From the NCBI GenBank assembly GCA_022820025.1, contig JAJEGF010000046.1, forward strand, positions 1 to 52,595: a stretch of 52,595 nucleotides of DNA. The letters are read 5' to 3'. Position 1 is the stretch's first letter; every line of letters starts with the position of its first letter. The notes beneath the pieces were generated by a model. It ran no database searches and was not told the DNA's origin. It saw only the letters and a program-made list of their open reading frames with translations. This DNA is from Chloroflexota bacterium (lineage in GTDB: Bacteria; Chloroflexota; UBA11872). Positions 36,101 to 45,159 of this stretch are shown in pieces. The position numbers and the translations under genes were made by a program.

Positions 36101-38231
36101 CACGGGCCTGACGGCGGATACGAACTACACCGTCACCGTCGCCGCCGTCAGCGAGGACGACGTCGTGCTGGCGCACGGGACGGCAACCGGCCCGTTCTGG
36201 CCCGTCACCGTCACGGCGGTGGAGGGCCGCACGGACGCGGTCGACGTGTCCTGGGAGGCCGTCGAGGGCGCCTTCCACTACTTCATCCGGGTGAACGGCG
36301 GACAGAAGATTGAGGCGCGCGACGGCAGGACCAGCCGCCGCATCGCCGGGCTGGAAGCGGACACCGAGTACACCTTCGCGCTGGAGGCGGTGTCCGCCAT
36401 GCGGGACGGGTTCGAGACCCTGGCGGAGCGGGCGGTGACGGGCAGCACCAACGCCCTGCAACCGCTAGAGCCCGGGGCTCTGGAGGGCTTGACCGTCCAT
36501 CCCGTCGGCGGGGAGACGACGAAGCTCGCCGTCGCCTGGCACGCGGTGTCCGACGCCGACAAATACCTGGTCAAGTGGAAGGCCGGCTCGGCCGACTACA
36601 CCAGCGGGGAGACGGCGGAGAGCGCCCGCCACACGATCAGCGGTCTGACGGCCGGGACCGCCTACACGGTCCAGGTGACGGCCATCGATACGGGCGCCGA
36701 GCCCGAGGCGGAGCTGGCGGCGGGCGAGGCCTCCGGCGCCACCCTGGCCGCGATGGGCGCGGTCAGCGTCGCGGCGGTCGCGGGCAACAGCGACAGCCTC
36801 GACGTGTCGTGGCCGGCGGTGCCCGGCGCGACGCGCTACGTGGTGGCCTGGAAGACGGGGAACGAGGTCTACCGGGCCTTCGCCAGCTCCGAAACGGAGG
36901 CCACGCGGGGGCGGATCACCGGACTGGAGGCGGAGACGGCCTACACCGTGCGGGTGACGGCCCGCCACACCATCGGCGGAGTGGCAGCCGACGGAGACTC
37001 GGCCGAGGGCAGCGGGACCACCAACGCGCCGTCGGCCAACAGCCCGGCCGCTGGCGCGCCCAGCATCAGCGGCACGGCCCAGGTGGGGCGGGAACTCAAC
37101 GCCGACACCTCGGGCATCAGCGACGCCGACGGGCTGACCAACGCCGGCTTCAGCTACCAGTGGCTGGCCGGCGGGTCGGACATATCGGGAGCGACAAGCA
37201 ACACCTACACCCTGGTGGACGGGGACGTGGGCAAGGCCATCACGGTAACGGTGTCCTTCACCGACGACGCCGGGAACGACGAGGAGTTGACCAGCGCGGC
37301 CACGGCGGCGGTGATCGCCGCCAACACTCCGGCTTCCGGAGCGCCCACCATCAGCGGCACGGCCCAGGTGGGAGAGACGCTGACGGCGGCCACCTCGGGC
37401 ATCAGCGATGCCGACGGACTGACCAACGCCAGCTTCAGCTACCGATGGCTGGCCGGCGGGTCGGACATTTCGGGAGCGACGAGCAACACCTACACGCCGG
37501 TGGACGGGGACGTGGGCAAGGCCGTCAAAGTAACGGTCGCCTTCACCGACGACGCTGGGCACGCCGAGGAGTTGACCAGCGCGGCCACGGCGGCGGTGAT
37601 CGCCGCCAACAGCCCGGCCGCTGGAGCGCCCAGCATCAGCGGCACGGCCCAGGTGGGGCAGGAACTCAGCGCCGACACCTCGGGCATCAGCGACGCCGAC
37701 GGACTGACCAACGCCAGCTTCAGCTATCAGTGGTCGGCCGACGGGTCGAACATATCGGGAGCGACGGGTTCAAGCTACACGCCGGTGGCTGGCGACGTGG
37801 GCAAGGCCATCAAGGTAACGGTCGCCTTCACCGACGACGCCGGGCACGCCGAGGAGCTGACCAGCGCCGCCACGGCGGCGGTGGTGGCGGAGGACCCGCA
37901 GTCGGATGAGGCTGCCGATTCGGACGAGCAGCAGTCGGATACGACGCCCGCCGTCTCCTTCGTCCTCTACTACGACCCCAACGCCGGCGACGCTGCGGTG
38001 GACCGCTACACCCAGGCGGTCGCCCTGCTGCAAGACGCCGGCATCGCGTACAGCGAGGTCATCGGCGACGTGCAGGATGACGTTGACCGGCTGGCCGGAG
38101 TGACCAACTCGGTCATACCCCGGTTCTTCCTGGGCGACCCCACGGAGGAAGGCTGGGTGTCCGAGACGAAGGTGAACAACGGCGGGCTGCGGTGGCTGAA
38201 GGGGAAGGTCGCGGAACTGAGTGGGGAGTAA
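33129..38231 (+). CDS. Very large exported multidomain protein (propeller-like, anchor-R-like, Fn3 and Ig-like repeats)
   Basis: A 1700-residue protein with a signal peptide (LVAVAILVALLAVGS, then AFAQ; cleavage near residue 36). Residues 40-280 hold about five repeats with IWSDGTTMWVADxxDxKxYAYN, a propeller-like unit. Three repeats with TSVELDLxF...VAIHASSxGxPGSxLATL follow to about 790; they resemble the choice-of-anchor R domain. Then come a Calx-beta-like segment (ITEGDEPTTLTFTV), about four Fn3 domains to 1300, three near-identical 95-residue Ig-like units (37041-37895), an acidic linker and a C-terminal 95-residue domain with YYDPNAGDAAVDRY and IPRFFLGDP that recalls a thioredoxin/glutaredoxin fold without the CxxC. 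The protein is probably a surface adhesin or matrix component. Its C-terminal domain is shared almost exactly with the next gene, 18 bases downstream. Confidence 0.75.
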   Translation: MTGLLTSRFIPRRGVLVAVAILVALLAVGSPDRAFAQGQTFTPNPGQEFNTLSAAGNTLAGGIWSNGTTMWIADSGDDKIYAYNLATKQRDSAKDITTLSAAGNTDPTGIWSDGTTMWVADYNDRKLYAYALADGTRQDGTGGTTDREITLHTANGQPRGISSDGTTLWAVGFRSTEAKIYAYNLSTKARDGAKDVTLDGKNLDVLGVWHDGATLWTVQTSQTGAGFLHAYNTTTSQATRHHLPTPENSNSGYMWSNSSHIWVTDANDDKLYAYNIVQTQALVSNITETTGVANILGNDYAQQFTTGLNQNGYTLTSVELDMSVSTVGTTAGTWTVSVHASSNGQPGSRLATLNAPGTITTGANTFTHTGLDLAAATSYFVVLDVSGASNKFSVRDTASDNESGEAGWSLNNVGHRRGYTSTGAYTTNANALKMRVNGLVTPVPDPDPALVSNFGKGSLTWRSLQSDYAQQFRTGPTGYTLTSVELDLAFPTGREKRTFTVAIHASSGGLPGSSLATLTPPATFGTSQQENITRFIHAGLDLSASTDYFVVIDVTSTTGFGSFRNTDSDDEDSAAGWTISNIGHQRLSTATTWNTNADSRKIRISGTANPIPKPPVPERWTLAGNLGEATASTVALGTYDVAQRFTTGSNPDGYTVTSVELGLSFATASRASFRVAVHEDDNGQPGDRLGILGIQWQRYWADQYKWRHHGIALEPSTSYFLVLDSFSAGSGTIGTTTAGNTEGEGRQTLANEYLRRARAATGAYSKIADSRLKLRINGDVNHGPEDLILTVSPTRITEGDEPTTLTFTVTIGEARDKDYSFSVNHGKGYGEVYSCPGRRGNTNYRYYRSDCPPLAHGPNDWLHWTIPSQPRDYSIQGHAIGFTIPAGQTSVTDTYIITPYDDEKEEGEEYIFFIPESGKYPTAQLILANREPAFEPTELTGLALAPVPGEPTQLAVSWNTVADAARYDVRWKTVSGEYGDAVETTGTSYTITGLTADTNYTVTVAAVSEDDVVLAHGTATGPFWPVTVTAVEGRTDAVDVSWEAVEGAFHYFIRVNGGQKIEARDGRTSRRIAGLEADTEYTFALEAVSAMRDGFETLAERAVTGSTNALQPLEPGALEGLTVHPVGGETTKLAVAWHAVSDADKYLVKWKAGSADYTSGETAESARHTISGLTAGTAYTVQVTAIDTGAEPEAELAAGEASGATLAAMGAVSVAAVAGNSDSLDVSWPAVPGATRYVVAWKTGNEVYRAFASSETEATRGRITGLEAETAYTVRVTARHTIGGVAADGDSAEGSGTTNAPSANSPAAGAPSISGTAQVGRELNADTSGISDADGLTNAGFSYQWLAGGSDISGATSNTYTLVDGDVGKAITVTVSFTDDAGNDEELTSAATAAVIAANTPASGAPTISGTAQVGETLTAATSGISDADGLTNASFSYRWLAGGSDISGATSNTYTPVDGDVGKAVKVTVAFTDDAGHAEELTSAATAAVIAANSPAAGAPSISGTAQVGQELSADTSGISDADGLTNASFSYQWSADGSNISGATGSSYTPVAGDVGKAIKVTVAFTDDAGHAEELTSAATAAVVAEDPQSDEAADSDEQQSDTTPAVSFVLYYDPNAGDAAVDRYTQAVALLQDAGIAYSEVIGDVQDDVDRLAGVTNSVIPRFFLGDPTEEGWVSETKVNNGGLRWLKGKVAELSGE
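37041..37895 (+). repeat. Three tandem 285-bp direct repeats inside a coding region
   Basis: Units start at about 37041, 37326 and 37611, each encoding 95 residues with GAP-ISGTAQVG at the front, DTSGISDADGLTNA in the middle and TSAATAAV at the end. Whole sentences of DNA are identical between units, so they were copied recently or are homogenised by recombination. The number of units can be expected to vary between strains. Confidence 0.9.
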
Positions 38232-38249
38232 TGGCAGTCGCGAAGAATC

Positions 38250-40745
38250 ATGAGTAAACCACGCCAATTGCGCATCACCATGCCACGGACGGTCCTCATG
38301 GCCCTGGGCCTCCTGGTCGTTCTGCTGGCCGTCGGCTCGCTTGACCACGCCTCCGCCCAGGCGGACACCAGGCCCAAGTGGGTGGCTGACGGCACGTTCA
38401 CCCACACCGATCTGATCCAGGAGTACACGATCGGCGTTGCGGTCGACGTCACCCTCCCCGCTGCCACCGGCGACGCGCCGCTGACCTACAGCCTGACGCC
38501 GGAGGAAGGAGCGCGCCTGCCCGACGGCGTGACCTTCAACGCCTCGACGCGCAAGCTGACCGGCGTCCCGACGGCGACGCAGGAGCTGACCGGGTACAAC
38601 TACAAGGTGACGGACGCCGACGGCGACACGGCCGACATCGACCTCGCCATCGCGGTGGTCCTCCCCCCCGATCCCCCCGAGGTGCCGCAGGTCCTGGTCT
38701 CCAACATCGACGAGACGAGCACTCAATACGTGGGCCTGGACTGGGACCGGGCCCAGGGCTTCCGGACGGGCGGCAACAAGGACGGCTACGTTGTGACCAG
38801 CGTCGAGCTGGACCTGGAAATTGCGACGAACTGGGTCGCCGACTTCACCGTCGCCATCCACACCCCTGACAGCCAGGGCAATCCGGGCGCCAGAGTGGCC
38901 TTGTTGACTGGGCCGCGGGAGCTCGCCAACGGCGCGAACGCGTTCACGCCCACGGGCGCCCTGATACTGAAGCCCACCACCCGGTATTTCGTGGTCGTCG
39001 ACTCCCTGAGAAGCAATACAACGGTCAAGATCGGGGAAACCGACTCGGACGATGAGGTCGGCGCGGATGGCTGGATCATGAACAACGGGAGCCGCAACCG
39101 GTCCTGGAGCCACACCGCATGGGCGAAGCATTCCGGCGTGGCCTATCAGATACGCGTCAACGGCGTCATCAATACCAAGCCCAAGTGGGTGCATGACGGC
39201 ACGTTCACGGTGCATGACCTCATCCAGGAGTACGCCGTCGGCGCGACGGTCGTCCTGACCCTCCCCAGCGCCACGGGCGACGGGAGGCTGACCTACAGCC
39301 TGACGCCTGAGAAAGGAGCGACGCTGCCGGACGGCCTGACCTTCGACGCGGAGATGCGCAAGGTTATTGGCGTCCCGACGGCGGCGCAGGAGCTGACCGG
39401 CTACACCTACGCCGTGACCGACCGCCATGGCGACAAGACCAAATTCAACCTCGCCATCGCCGTCATCGTCGGCGCCAGGCAGCACCCGCTCATCGACGAC
39501 ATCATGTCCGTGAGCTGGAACCGCTCAGGGGACAGCGGGGTCACCGGCTACCTGGTCCAGTGGAAGAGCGGCAACCAGCAGTACAGCACCACGGAGCGCA
39601 GCCACACGGCGGGGCCTGATGAGGTCTCGCATGAGATCAGCGACCTCCCCCTGGGCGTGTACACCGTCAGGGTGACGCAGCAGGGCGGCGCGGGCGATGG
39701 GAACTTCGTCGAGTACACGGTGACGATGCACGGCTGGCCCGGCGTCGTGTACGTGGACCCGGTGGCGGGCGACGCCCGGGCCCTCGACGTGGAGTGGGAG
39801 ACGGTGAGCACGGCGGCGGGCTACGTGATCGAGTGGAAGCTCGCGTCCGCGGAGGGCGCCTATCCCGCCGCCAACCGGGCCTCGGTGGCCGTCGCCGACC
39901 TGGAGTACCGGACCTTCACCCACCCGACCACGGGGGAGACGCTGAGCTTCCCGACCCACCGGGTGAGCGGCCTGGAGCCCAACACCGAGTACGAAGCCCG
40001 GGTCACGGTCTACACCGACGGCGGCTCGGCGGACGACCCCAACGGCCTCTCCGACAGGAGCTCCGGCGCGACCCATGCGGAGATCACCGGACTGACGGCG
40101 GTCGCCGGCGACGAGAACACCCGCCTGGACGTGTCGTGGAACGCGCCGCCGGACTCCAGCGTGTTCGGCTTCAAGGCCACCGGCTACCTGCTCCAGTGGA
40201 AGACCGGCGCCAACGACTACAACGCCGGCTCCGAGTTGTTCCTGGACGTCACCAGCGCCACCATCGTCAGCCTGACGGCGAACACGGCGTACACCGTCAG
40301 GCTCACCGTGAAGGGCACGTTGTTCGGCGGAACCGCAGACGGCGACTCGGCCGAGGCCAGCGGCACGACCGGCGCGCCGGTCGGCGGCACATCCCAGGAC
40401 CAGGCAACCGGCGCGGCCGATGGGCCTGCCGATTCAGACGAGCAGCCGTCGAACACGACCCCCGCCGTCTCCTTCGTCATCTACTACGACCCCGACGCCG
40501 GCGACGCTGCGGCGAACCGCTACAACCAGGCGGTCGCGCTGCTGAGAGACGCCGGCATCGCGTACAGCGAGGTCAGGGGCGACGTCCGGGACGAGGTTGA
40601 CCGGCTTGCCGGGGTGACCAACTCGGTTATACCCCGGTTCTTCCTGGGAGACCCCACGGAGGAAGGCTGGGTGTCCGAGACGAAGGTGAACAACGGCGGC
40701 CTGCGCTGGCTCAAGCAGAAGGTCGCGGAACTGAGGGAGGACTAG
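38250..40745 (+). CDS. Large exported protein with putative Ig, anchor-R-like and Fn3 domains
   Basis: An 831-residue protein with a signal peptide (LMALGLLVVLLAVGS, then ASAQA; cleavage near 37). Residues 45-135 and 308-400 are two copies of a putative Ig (He_PIG-like) domain, each with LTYSLTPExGAxLPDG and TGVPTA. Between them lies one anchor-R-like domain (TSVELDLEI...). Three Fn3-like domains follow to about 700. A short acidic linker leads to the same C-terminal domain as in the preceding protein, with YYDPDAGDAA and SVIPRFFLGDPTEEGW. The gene starts 18 bases after the end of its neighbour, so both are probably one operon. Shared C-terminus and different front parts suggest a common secretion or anchoring signal with different binding regions. 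Confidence 0.75.
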   Translation: MSKPRQLRITMPRTVLMALGLLVVLLAVGSLDHASAQADTRPKWVADGTFTHTDLIQEYTIGVAVDVTLPAATGDAPLTYSLTPEEGARLPDGVTFNASTRKLTGVPTATQELTGYNYKVTDADGDTADIDLAIAVVLPPDPPEVPQVLVSNIDETSTQYVGLDWDRAQGFRTGGNKDGYVVTSVELDLEIATNWVADFTVAIHTPDSQGNPGARVALLTGPRELANGANAFTPTGALILKPTTRYFVVVDSLRSNTTVKIGETDSDDEVGADGWIMNNGSRNRSWSHTAWAKHSGVAYQIRVNGVINTKPKWVHDGTFTVHDLIQEYAVGATVVLTLPSATGDGRLTYSLTPEKGATLPDGLTFDAEMRKVIGVPTAAQELTGYTYAVTDRHGDKTKFNLAIAVIVGARQHPLIDDIMSVSWNRSGDSGVTGYLVQWKSGNQQYSTTERSHTAGPDEVSHEISDLPLGVYTVRVTQQGGAGDGNFVEYTVTMHGWPGVVYVDPVAGDARALDVEWETVSTAAGYVIEWKLASAEGAYPAANRASVAVADLEYRTFTHPTTGETLSFPTHRVSGLEPNTEYEARVTVYTDGGSADDPNGLSDRSSGATHAEITGLTAVAGDENTRLDVSWNAPPDSSVFGFKATGYLLQWKTGANDYNAGSELFLDVTSATIVSLTANTAYTVRLTVKGTLFGGTADGDSAEASGTTGAPVGGTSQDQATGAADGPADSDEQPSNTTPAVSFVIYYDPDAGDAAANRYNQAVALLRDAGIAYSEVRGDVRDEVDRLAGVTNSVIPRFFLGDPTEEGWVSETKVNNGGLRWLKQKVAELRED

Positions 40746-41060
40746 CGGAGTTTCAGGAGCAACGACGACGATGCGGGCGGCCACTTTAGTCAGCGGCCGC
40801 CCGGTCAGGACGCGATGAGCGACACGAAGGAATCTCTCACGTGGCCCGTCGAGCTTCCCCCGCGCCGGAAATGCAATAGGAGTTGTTTATGGACTTGAAG
40901 AAGGAGATTGAGGAAGTGCTAGCGGAGTCCTCCAGGTGGGCGGCTGCCGGAGCATCGAGAAAGCCGCGTGGGAGCACGGGAGATGAAACGCGGGCAGCCT
41001 TCATCGCCTGTCATGCTGAATCCCGTGTTGGTGTGACGGCTGCAGGACCAGCGCGACACC

Positions 41061-41249
41061 TTGGAGGACGAACTGGCGCGCCTGTGCGGATTCGCTGCGC
41101 CGTACATGTCGCAGTCGATAGACGGGCAGCAGTCCCTCGCCCGCGCGCGAAGTCGGATTCAGCAGGTCTTGGGCGTGACCGATTACGACGACCTGTTCAT
41201 CGTGAAGTGCGTCGACGACGACGAAGACGCGGGGGCTGAAGCGCAGTAG
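41061..41249 (+). CDS. Small acidic-tailed protein, weak candidate
   Basis: A 62-residue frame from TTG 41061 reading LEDELARLCGFAAPYMSQ and ending in a DDDEDAGAE tail; composition is protein-like and helical. The frame is open back to TGA 41034. A start at ATG 40889 with AGGAG upstream opens another frame (MDLKKEIEEVLAESSRW) that becomes arginine-rich after the overlap, so the two may be halves of one gene broken by a frameshift near 41000. No family is recognised. Confidence 0.3.
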   Translation: MEDELARLCGFAAPYMSQSIDGQQSLARARSRIQQVLGVTDYDDLFIVKCVDDDEDAGAEAQ

Positions 41250-42229
41250 GGCCCGCATACAAGGCCGGTGGGGAAAGGATGCTCAGGTCAGCGGCGGGGC
41301 CGTGAGGTTCCGGGTGGACCGACGCCCTGGCCGACGGCTGGCGGGCTCGTTGCGCCTCGGCTGCCCGTTCGCGCGGAAAGGCGTCGTCGAGACTGGTGAG
41401 GATGATGCGTAATGAAATCTTCATCAGACGGCCGACTGAAGGGGGTCCTGAAGTTGGTTAGGCAGCTGGGCGAAGACTCCGCCAATGGTGACGATCTCTG
41501 TCGTGGCGAACGCGAGTGCTGCAAGAAGGCTTCCACTCCTTCGACAATAGGAAACCAAGAAAGCTCACCTACACGGCCCGCCGGGCGGGTGCTTGTCGGT
41601 AAAGCGGCAGCTTTCTCCACCGCCCTTCCATCGGCTACTCGGAAACGGAGTTCCACTGTCCCTCGTGTCGGGGAGTGAGTTGCCTAAAGCCATCCTCGCC
41701 GCTACTTGTGGCCTTCAGCGCATCGGCCACCCTGGTTCAGTTCCCGCGAATGAAGGCGTCTCCCTTCTTTGCTCCATGCTCTGCACTCCAAGCTACCAAT
41801 GGCAGTCTCGCCGTCGGACACGTCCTGTCCCCCATCCCGATAGAGGAGAAGGGTGTCCCCTCCGTGCATCCAGTCGGCGATGAGACCTGTCGGATGCGAC
41901 TTCTCGAATTCCTGATATACCTTCAAGTCGTCTCCCTTTGCGTCCGTGCCAGCTCTCGGCGGCAATGACACGTCAACGAGACCGAGAGACGACGGGACCA
42001 GTCCCCAATGACCGTGACTGTCATGGCCTGAATCGCGGACGCCCTCCAAGAGGTCTGTTCCCAGCCGTCTGAGCCGATCCGCCCTCGAGTAGCACCAGTA
42101 CGTGTCCGTCACGGCTGCACGACGTCAGGCAGAAAGATGGGTAAGAAGTGTGGCCCTTGTCCAGTTTGGATCCGCGATGAAGCTTGGTGGTCGGATCCGC
42201 GAAGTAACGGACGTCCATGTCGACGCTGA

Positions 42230-42520
42230 TCACCTGCCGTAAGTTTGGGAGTACAGTCGCAGGATGTCCGCTATCTTGGGGGAGTCAACTTCCAGCGCCA
42301 ACGGCGTCGCCTCGATCGCTGACGTGGCGAATCGCCGCTCGAATTCTTGGCAGTGGACGTAGTCAAGGATCCCATAGAGATCCACCAAAGAACGATCATA
42401 TTCAGGGGAATTCTCTGGACGTATCAGGTACGCATTCAATGCCAACTCTGCCACAGTAACCAGGAGAATCAACTCGAGCATGACATCCATTAGGCGGACA
42501 GGCAATCGACCGGTTGGCAT
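42230..42520 (-). CDS. Hypothetical protein fragment, weak candidate
   Basis: Ninety-six codons with balanced composition: a hydrophobic start (LMDVMLELILLVTVAELAL) and a polar helical remainder (LYGILDYVHCQEFERRFATSAIEATPLALEV). Upstream in the same frame, after a TAG, MADVAAEYRR can be read, so the 5' end may be lost to a nonsense mutation. It resembles helical parts of STAND-type proteins only in general character; no motif supports a name. Confidence 0.25.
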   Translation of the reverse strand: MPTGRLPVRLMDVMLELILLVTVAELALNAYLIRPENSPEYDRSLVDLYGILDYVHCQEFERRFATSAIEATPLALEVDSPKIADILRLYSQTYGR

Positions 42521-43023
42521 GAGGGTCCAGAACTACCTGCGATACTCTGCCGCGACGTCCGCCATCACATCGGGACGCCCATTCGGTCCATCACAGGAGC
42601 ATCTTGGATACTTCCCTCTGAAGTGGGGATTGGCACGTTGTCACCATCGCGTAAGACCGCAGGGTATCCACGAATACTAGGTATATGTCCGAGGAAGGCC
42701 CAGCGATCGGGGCTCGCTTGCAGTCGACTACGTCATCGCTTGTGCGAGAGCGTAACGAGATGGGCGGCAGAGGGTTGCAGGGGCTAGGGAGCCTAGCATT
42801 CAACTGCCTCGCGTCTCCGCAGGCCGTTCCAACGAACTCGATTTCTCTTTGCAATAGCGAGCTCAAGCAAGATGCGCCGTGGCGAAAGACCTTATCGGAC
42901 TCCACGTTGAGCTCCTCGTCTCCCCACTTGTGACATTCGCTTTGTATGGCCGCACTTACCGTCTGGTCTGACATTCGTTGGTCTGGAGCCTCGTTCTCGT
43001 GCCCCCGGAGCACGCAGCCGACA

Positions 43024-43203
43024 CTAGTCGGTATGCAGTTCGGGATGCGACAGGGCCAGCGCAACGTCAGTGACCAGCAGGTTCTTACCGCTCGATCCAG
43101 GCGAGCCGAGCAGCACACAGGTATTCGTCGTCGATTCTGGACATGCGGGAGCCGCGGAAACAAACCGAGCAAGGAATGTGGACCTACAACTTCTGGCGTC
43201 ATC
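43024..43203 (-). pseudogene. Walker-A fragment of a P-loop NTPase
   Basis: Fifty-nine codons closed by stops on both sides. They read FLARFVSAAP, then TTNTCVLLGSPGSSGKNLLV and ALALSHPELHTD. The GSPGSSGK loop after a hydrophobic strand is a Walker A motif, and the spacing resembles the front of STAND/AAA NTPases. Nothing downstream continues the domain in frame. It ends next to repeat R4 and is a relic. Confidence 0.4.
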
Positions 43204-43239
43204 CTACGGATCCGGAAACTCGAGCGACGGTTTGCGCGT

Positions 43240-43760
43240 ACGGAATCCTGCCGTCCTCCCGGAACCTTGGCTCGGCACCTTGACGTGAGACCGCCCGTGC
43301 ACCAAGCGGGAGGCGGGTGTTCCAGGCCGCGGCCTCGTCGATCTCCGGGCGTCCAACGGCTGCCGCGCCGGCGCGTTCGCCGCAGCGTCTTCGCCGCCGT
43401 GCATGGGACGCGGGCGCTCTTGGAGCAGGCGATCGAGCGGGCCTCGGCGATCCTGGCCCCACGTCAGGCCCTGATGCTGCAGCTGTATTGCGAGGACACC
43501 CCATGACCGCCATTGCTGTCCGACTGGGCCTGCGCAGCCGCCAGCATCGGTGGGCCGCCGACCGCCGGCCTCCGGTTGAGGCGGTGACAAACAAGCTCCT
43601 GCTGCTGGCGAAGGCCGGATGTCCTTCGAATTGACCGCGAATCAACGTAGGACTTGCCTGCCATCGCTCCTCGAAGGGGGCTACGGCCTGCAAGTCGGCC
43701 TCGCGGCCGTAACAGGTGTGGCGTGGCACTCGGGCGGCACTTCTGACCGTGGTTCTTCTA
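43240..43760 (+). repeat. Dispersed repeat R4 (most diverged copy)
   Basis: Starts with the same ACGGAATCCTG as R1 and R3 and ends at TTCTTCTA. The HTH gene part is recognisable (ASAILAPRQALMLQLYCED, then in another frame AIAVRLGLRSRQH) but carries a one-base deletion near 43495 (GAGGACACCCC for GAGGGGCAGCCC in R1), plus a deletion of the part before it. The ACGGC/GCCGT stem is kept; the second stem has one mismatch, and the 12-codon frame is destroyed. Confidence 0.7.
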
Positions 43761-45159
43761 CGTGCTTGGCTGCGAAGTTCGATTCTCGATAGGCCTGCCA
43801 GGAGCGGTGGCGCTGACCACGGGCTGCTGCGGCAGACGACGTTCGTTGTGTCACTCGCGTCAGGACATGGGCATGTCGAAGGACGCTTTGGCCTGGCGAC
43901 GCCAGGCCGACTTGCGGGCTTATTGGGTAAGGCCGAGGCCCCCGGCGAGTGGCGGCGGCAGATGCGTGGACGCTTGGCGACGCGTTACGGCGGTAGGACG
44001 TTCGCCATTCGTCCGCACTCGGGTATCGATGTCGCCGGCGCGCTGGGCACCGCCGTCGCGATCCATTTCGTGGTCTGGGAACGTCTGGCGCATTGACGTG
44101 CCCGCAACTCTTCTTAGAGATGTGGCGCGATGCCAGCCGTGTGAATCTCACTCGGGTGCTTCGGAGCTACGTCGAACTATCCGGAATCCGGTCTAGGCGC
44201 CGTGATCAACGGCATCGATGTAAATCCATGTCCACACGAATGATTCTGAACTGACTCACGGTCATCCCGGCTGAACGGCCAGGACTCGTGCGCCGGGGCG
44301 ATCGCGCGTGGATGTCGTAAGCCTTCCTAATGGTGGGTGGGGGGTGTCAGGTTTCCCTGGCGGGCATCCCGTCGATCGACGTGGGCACGGCATGCGCCGT
44401 GCCCGTTGCTAGGCGCCGGGACGTCGAGCGCGAGATCATCGGTGACCGGCAACCAGGATCGGTTCAACCCGACGAACCATTTGCGGAGTTCCAGTCCGGC
44501 GTGCCTCCGCGTCTCCGATTGGTGGCACGCGTTCCCAGACGGGGTGATGCGAGCTCCCAGATTTGAGGCCGCACCCTTCGAGAGGCCTTGGCTCCGAACG
44601 GGGTTAGCAAGTGCCTTCTCGGCTCTTCACCGAATGTAACGGAACCCCGGGCAAATCGTAACGCTTTGGTTATGCCCGGGTGGTAATCATGCTGAGCAGT
44701 AGCCCTTCTGGGGGATAGCAATTGGTGGCTCGTGACCGACTTTGACCGGCGCGCGCACGACGAGCTCGGGCGGCACGAAGCGCTGCAATGGCTGTCGGTA
44801 GGCGTTGCCATGCCGCAAATTCACGGTGGACCACGTGATCCCACAGTCCAACGACGGCACCGTCCGACTAGACAGCGTGCAGCCACTATGCGGCACCCGC
44901 AACGGCGTCAAGGGGATCGGACGCAGGCATACCAGTTGACACGGCTTCGGGAGCAGGTGCCGTCAGAAAACCCTCGGGAATCAGTTCGGCGGAGCGCAGC
45001 GGTGATGGATACGGAGACACTTTTGCTGCGGATTTCCAACGTCCTTGGCCGTGAAGTGCAAACGCATGCGCTCCGGGCCATGCGGAGACTTCCAGCGGCG
45101 TTTCCAGCCCAGCGGTCTAAACACCCTGACCAGGGTCTTCGGCAGCCCTGCGGACGCCA
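43761..45159. other. Gene-poor region, 1.4 kb
   Basis: Frames up to 160 codons overlap on both strands without motifs. A strong hairpin lies at 44646-44680 (listed separately). The right part leads into the packed small-gene operon and may include its promoter. Confidence 0.4.
44646..44680. repeat. Structured inverted repeat
   Basis: CCCGGGCA (44646-44653) pairs with TGCCCGGG (44673-44680), and inside it TAAC (44659-44662) pairs with GTTA (44669-44672) around a GCTTTG loop. The result is a 12-bp stem with a five-base bulge. No T-run follows. It stands alone in a gene-free stretch. Confidence 0.7.

Larger units (their letters stand above)
41250..43239. other. Decayed region with remnants on the minus strand
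   Basis: Two kilobases without a confident gene. Lower GC than the exported-protein genes. On the minus strand several pieces of protein-like sequence follow one another (43203-43024, 42974-42591, 42520-42230, 42112-41702), separated by stops and frame changes. They look like remains of one or more genes that ran leftwards from R4. Two pieces are listed separately. Confidence 0.4.

Noticed and set aside
37041-37895. Tandem repeats considered as a CRISPR array.
   Set aside because: The unit is 285 bp, continuous and coding; there are no unique spacers and no cas genes in the window.
34101-39485. Long frames of 240-570 codons opposite or overlapping the exported-protein genes (for example 34101-35717 minus, 37770-39485 minus, 36575-37909 plus).
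   Set aside because: They mirror the repeat structure of the true genes and have no start context or domain of their own.
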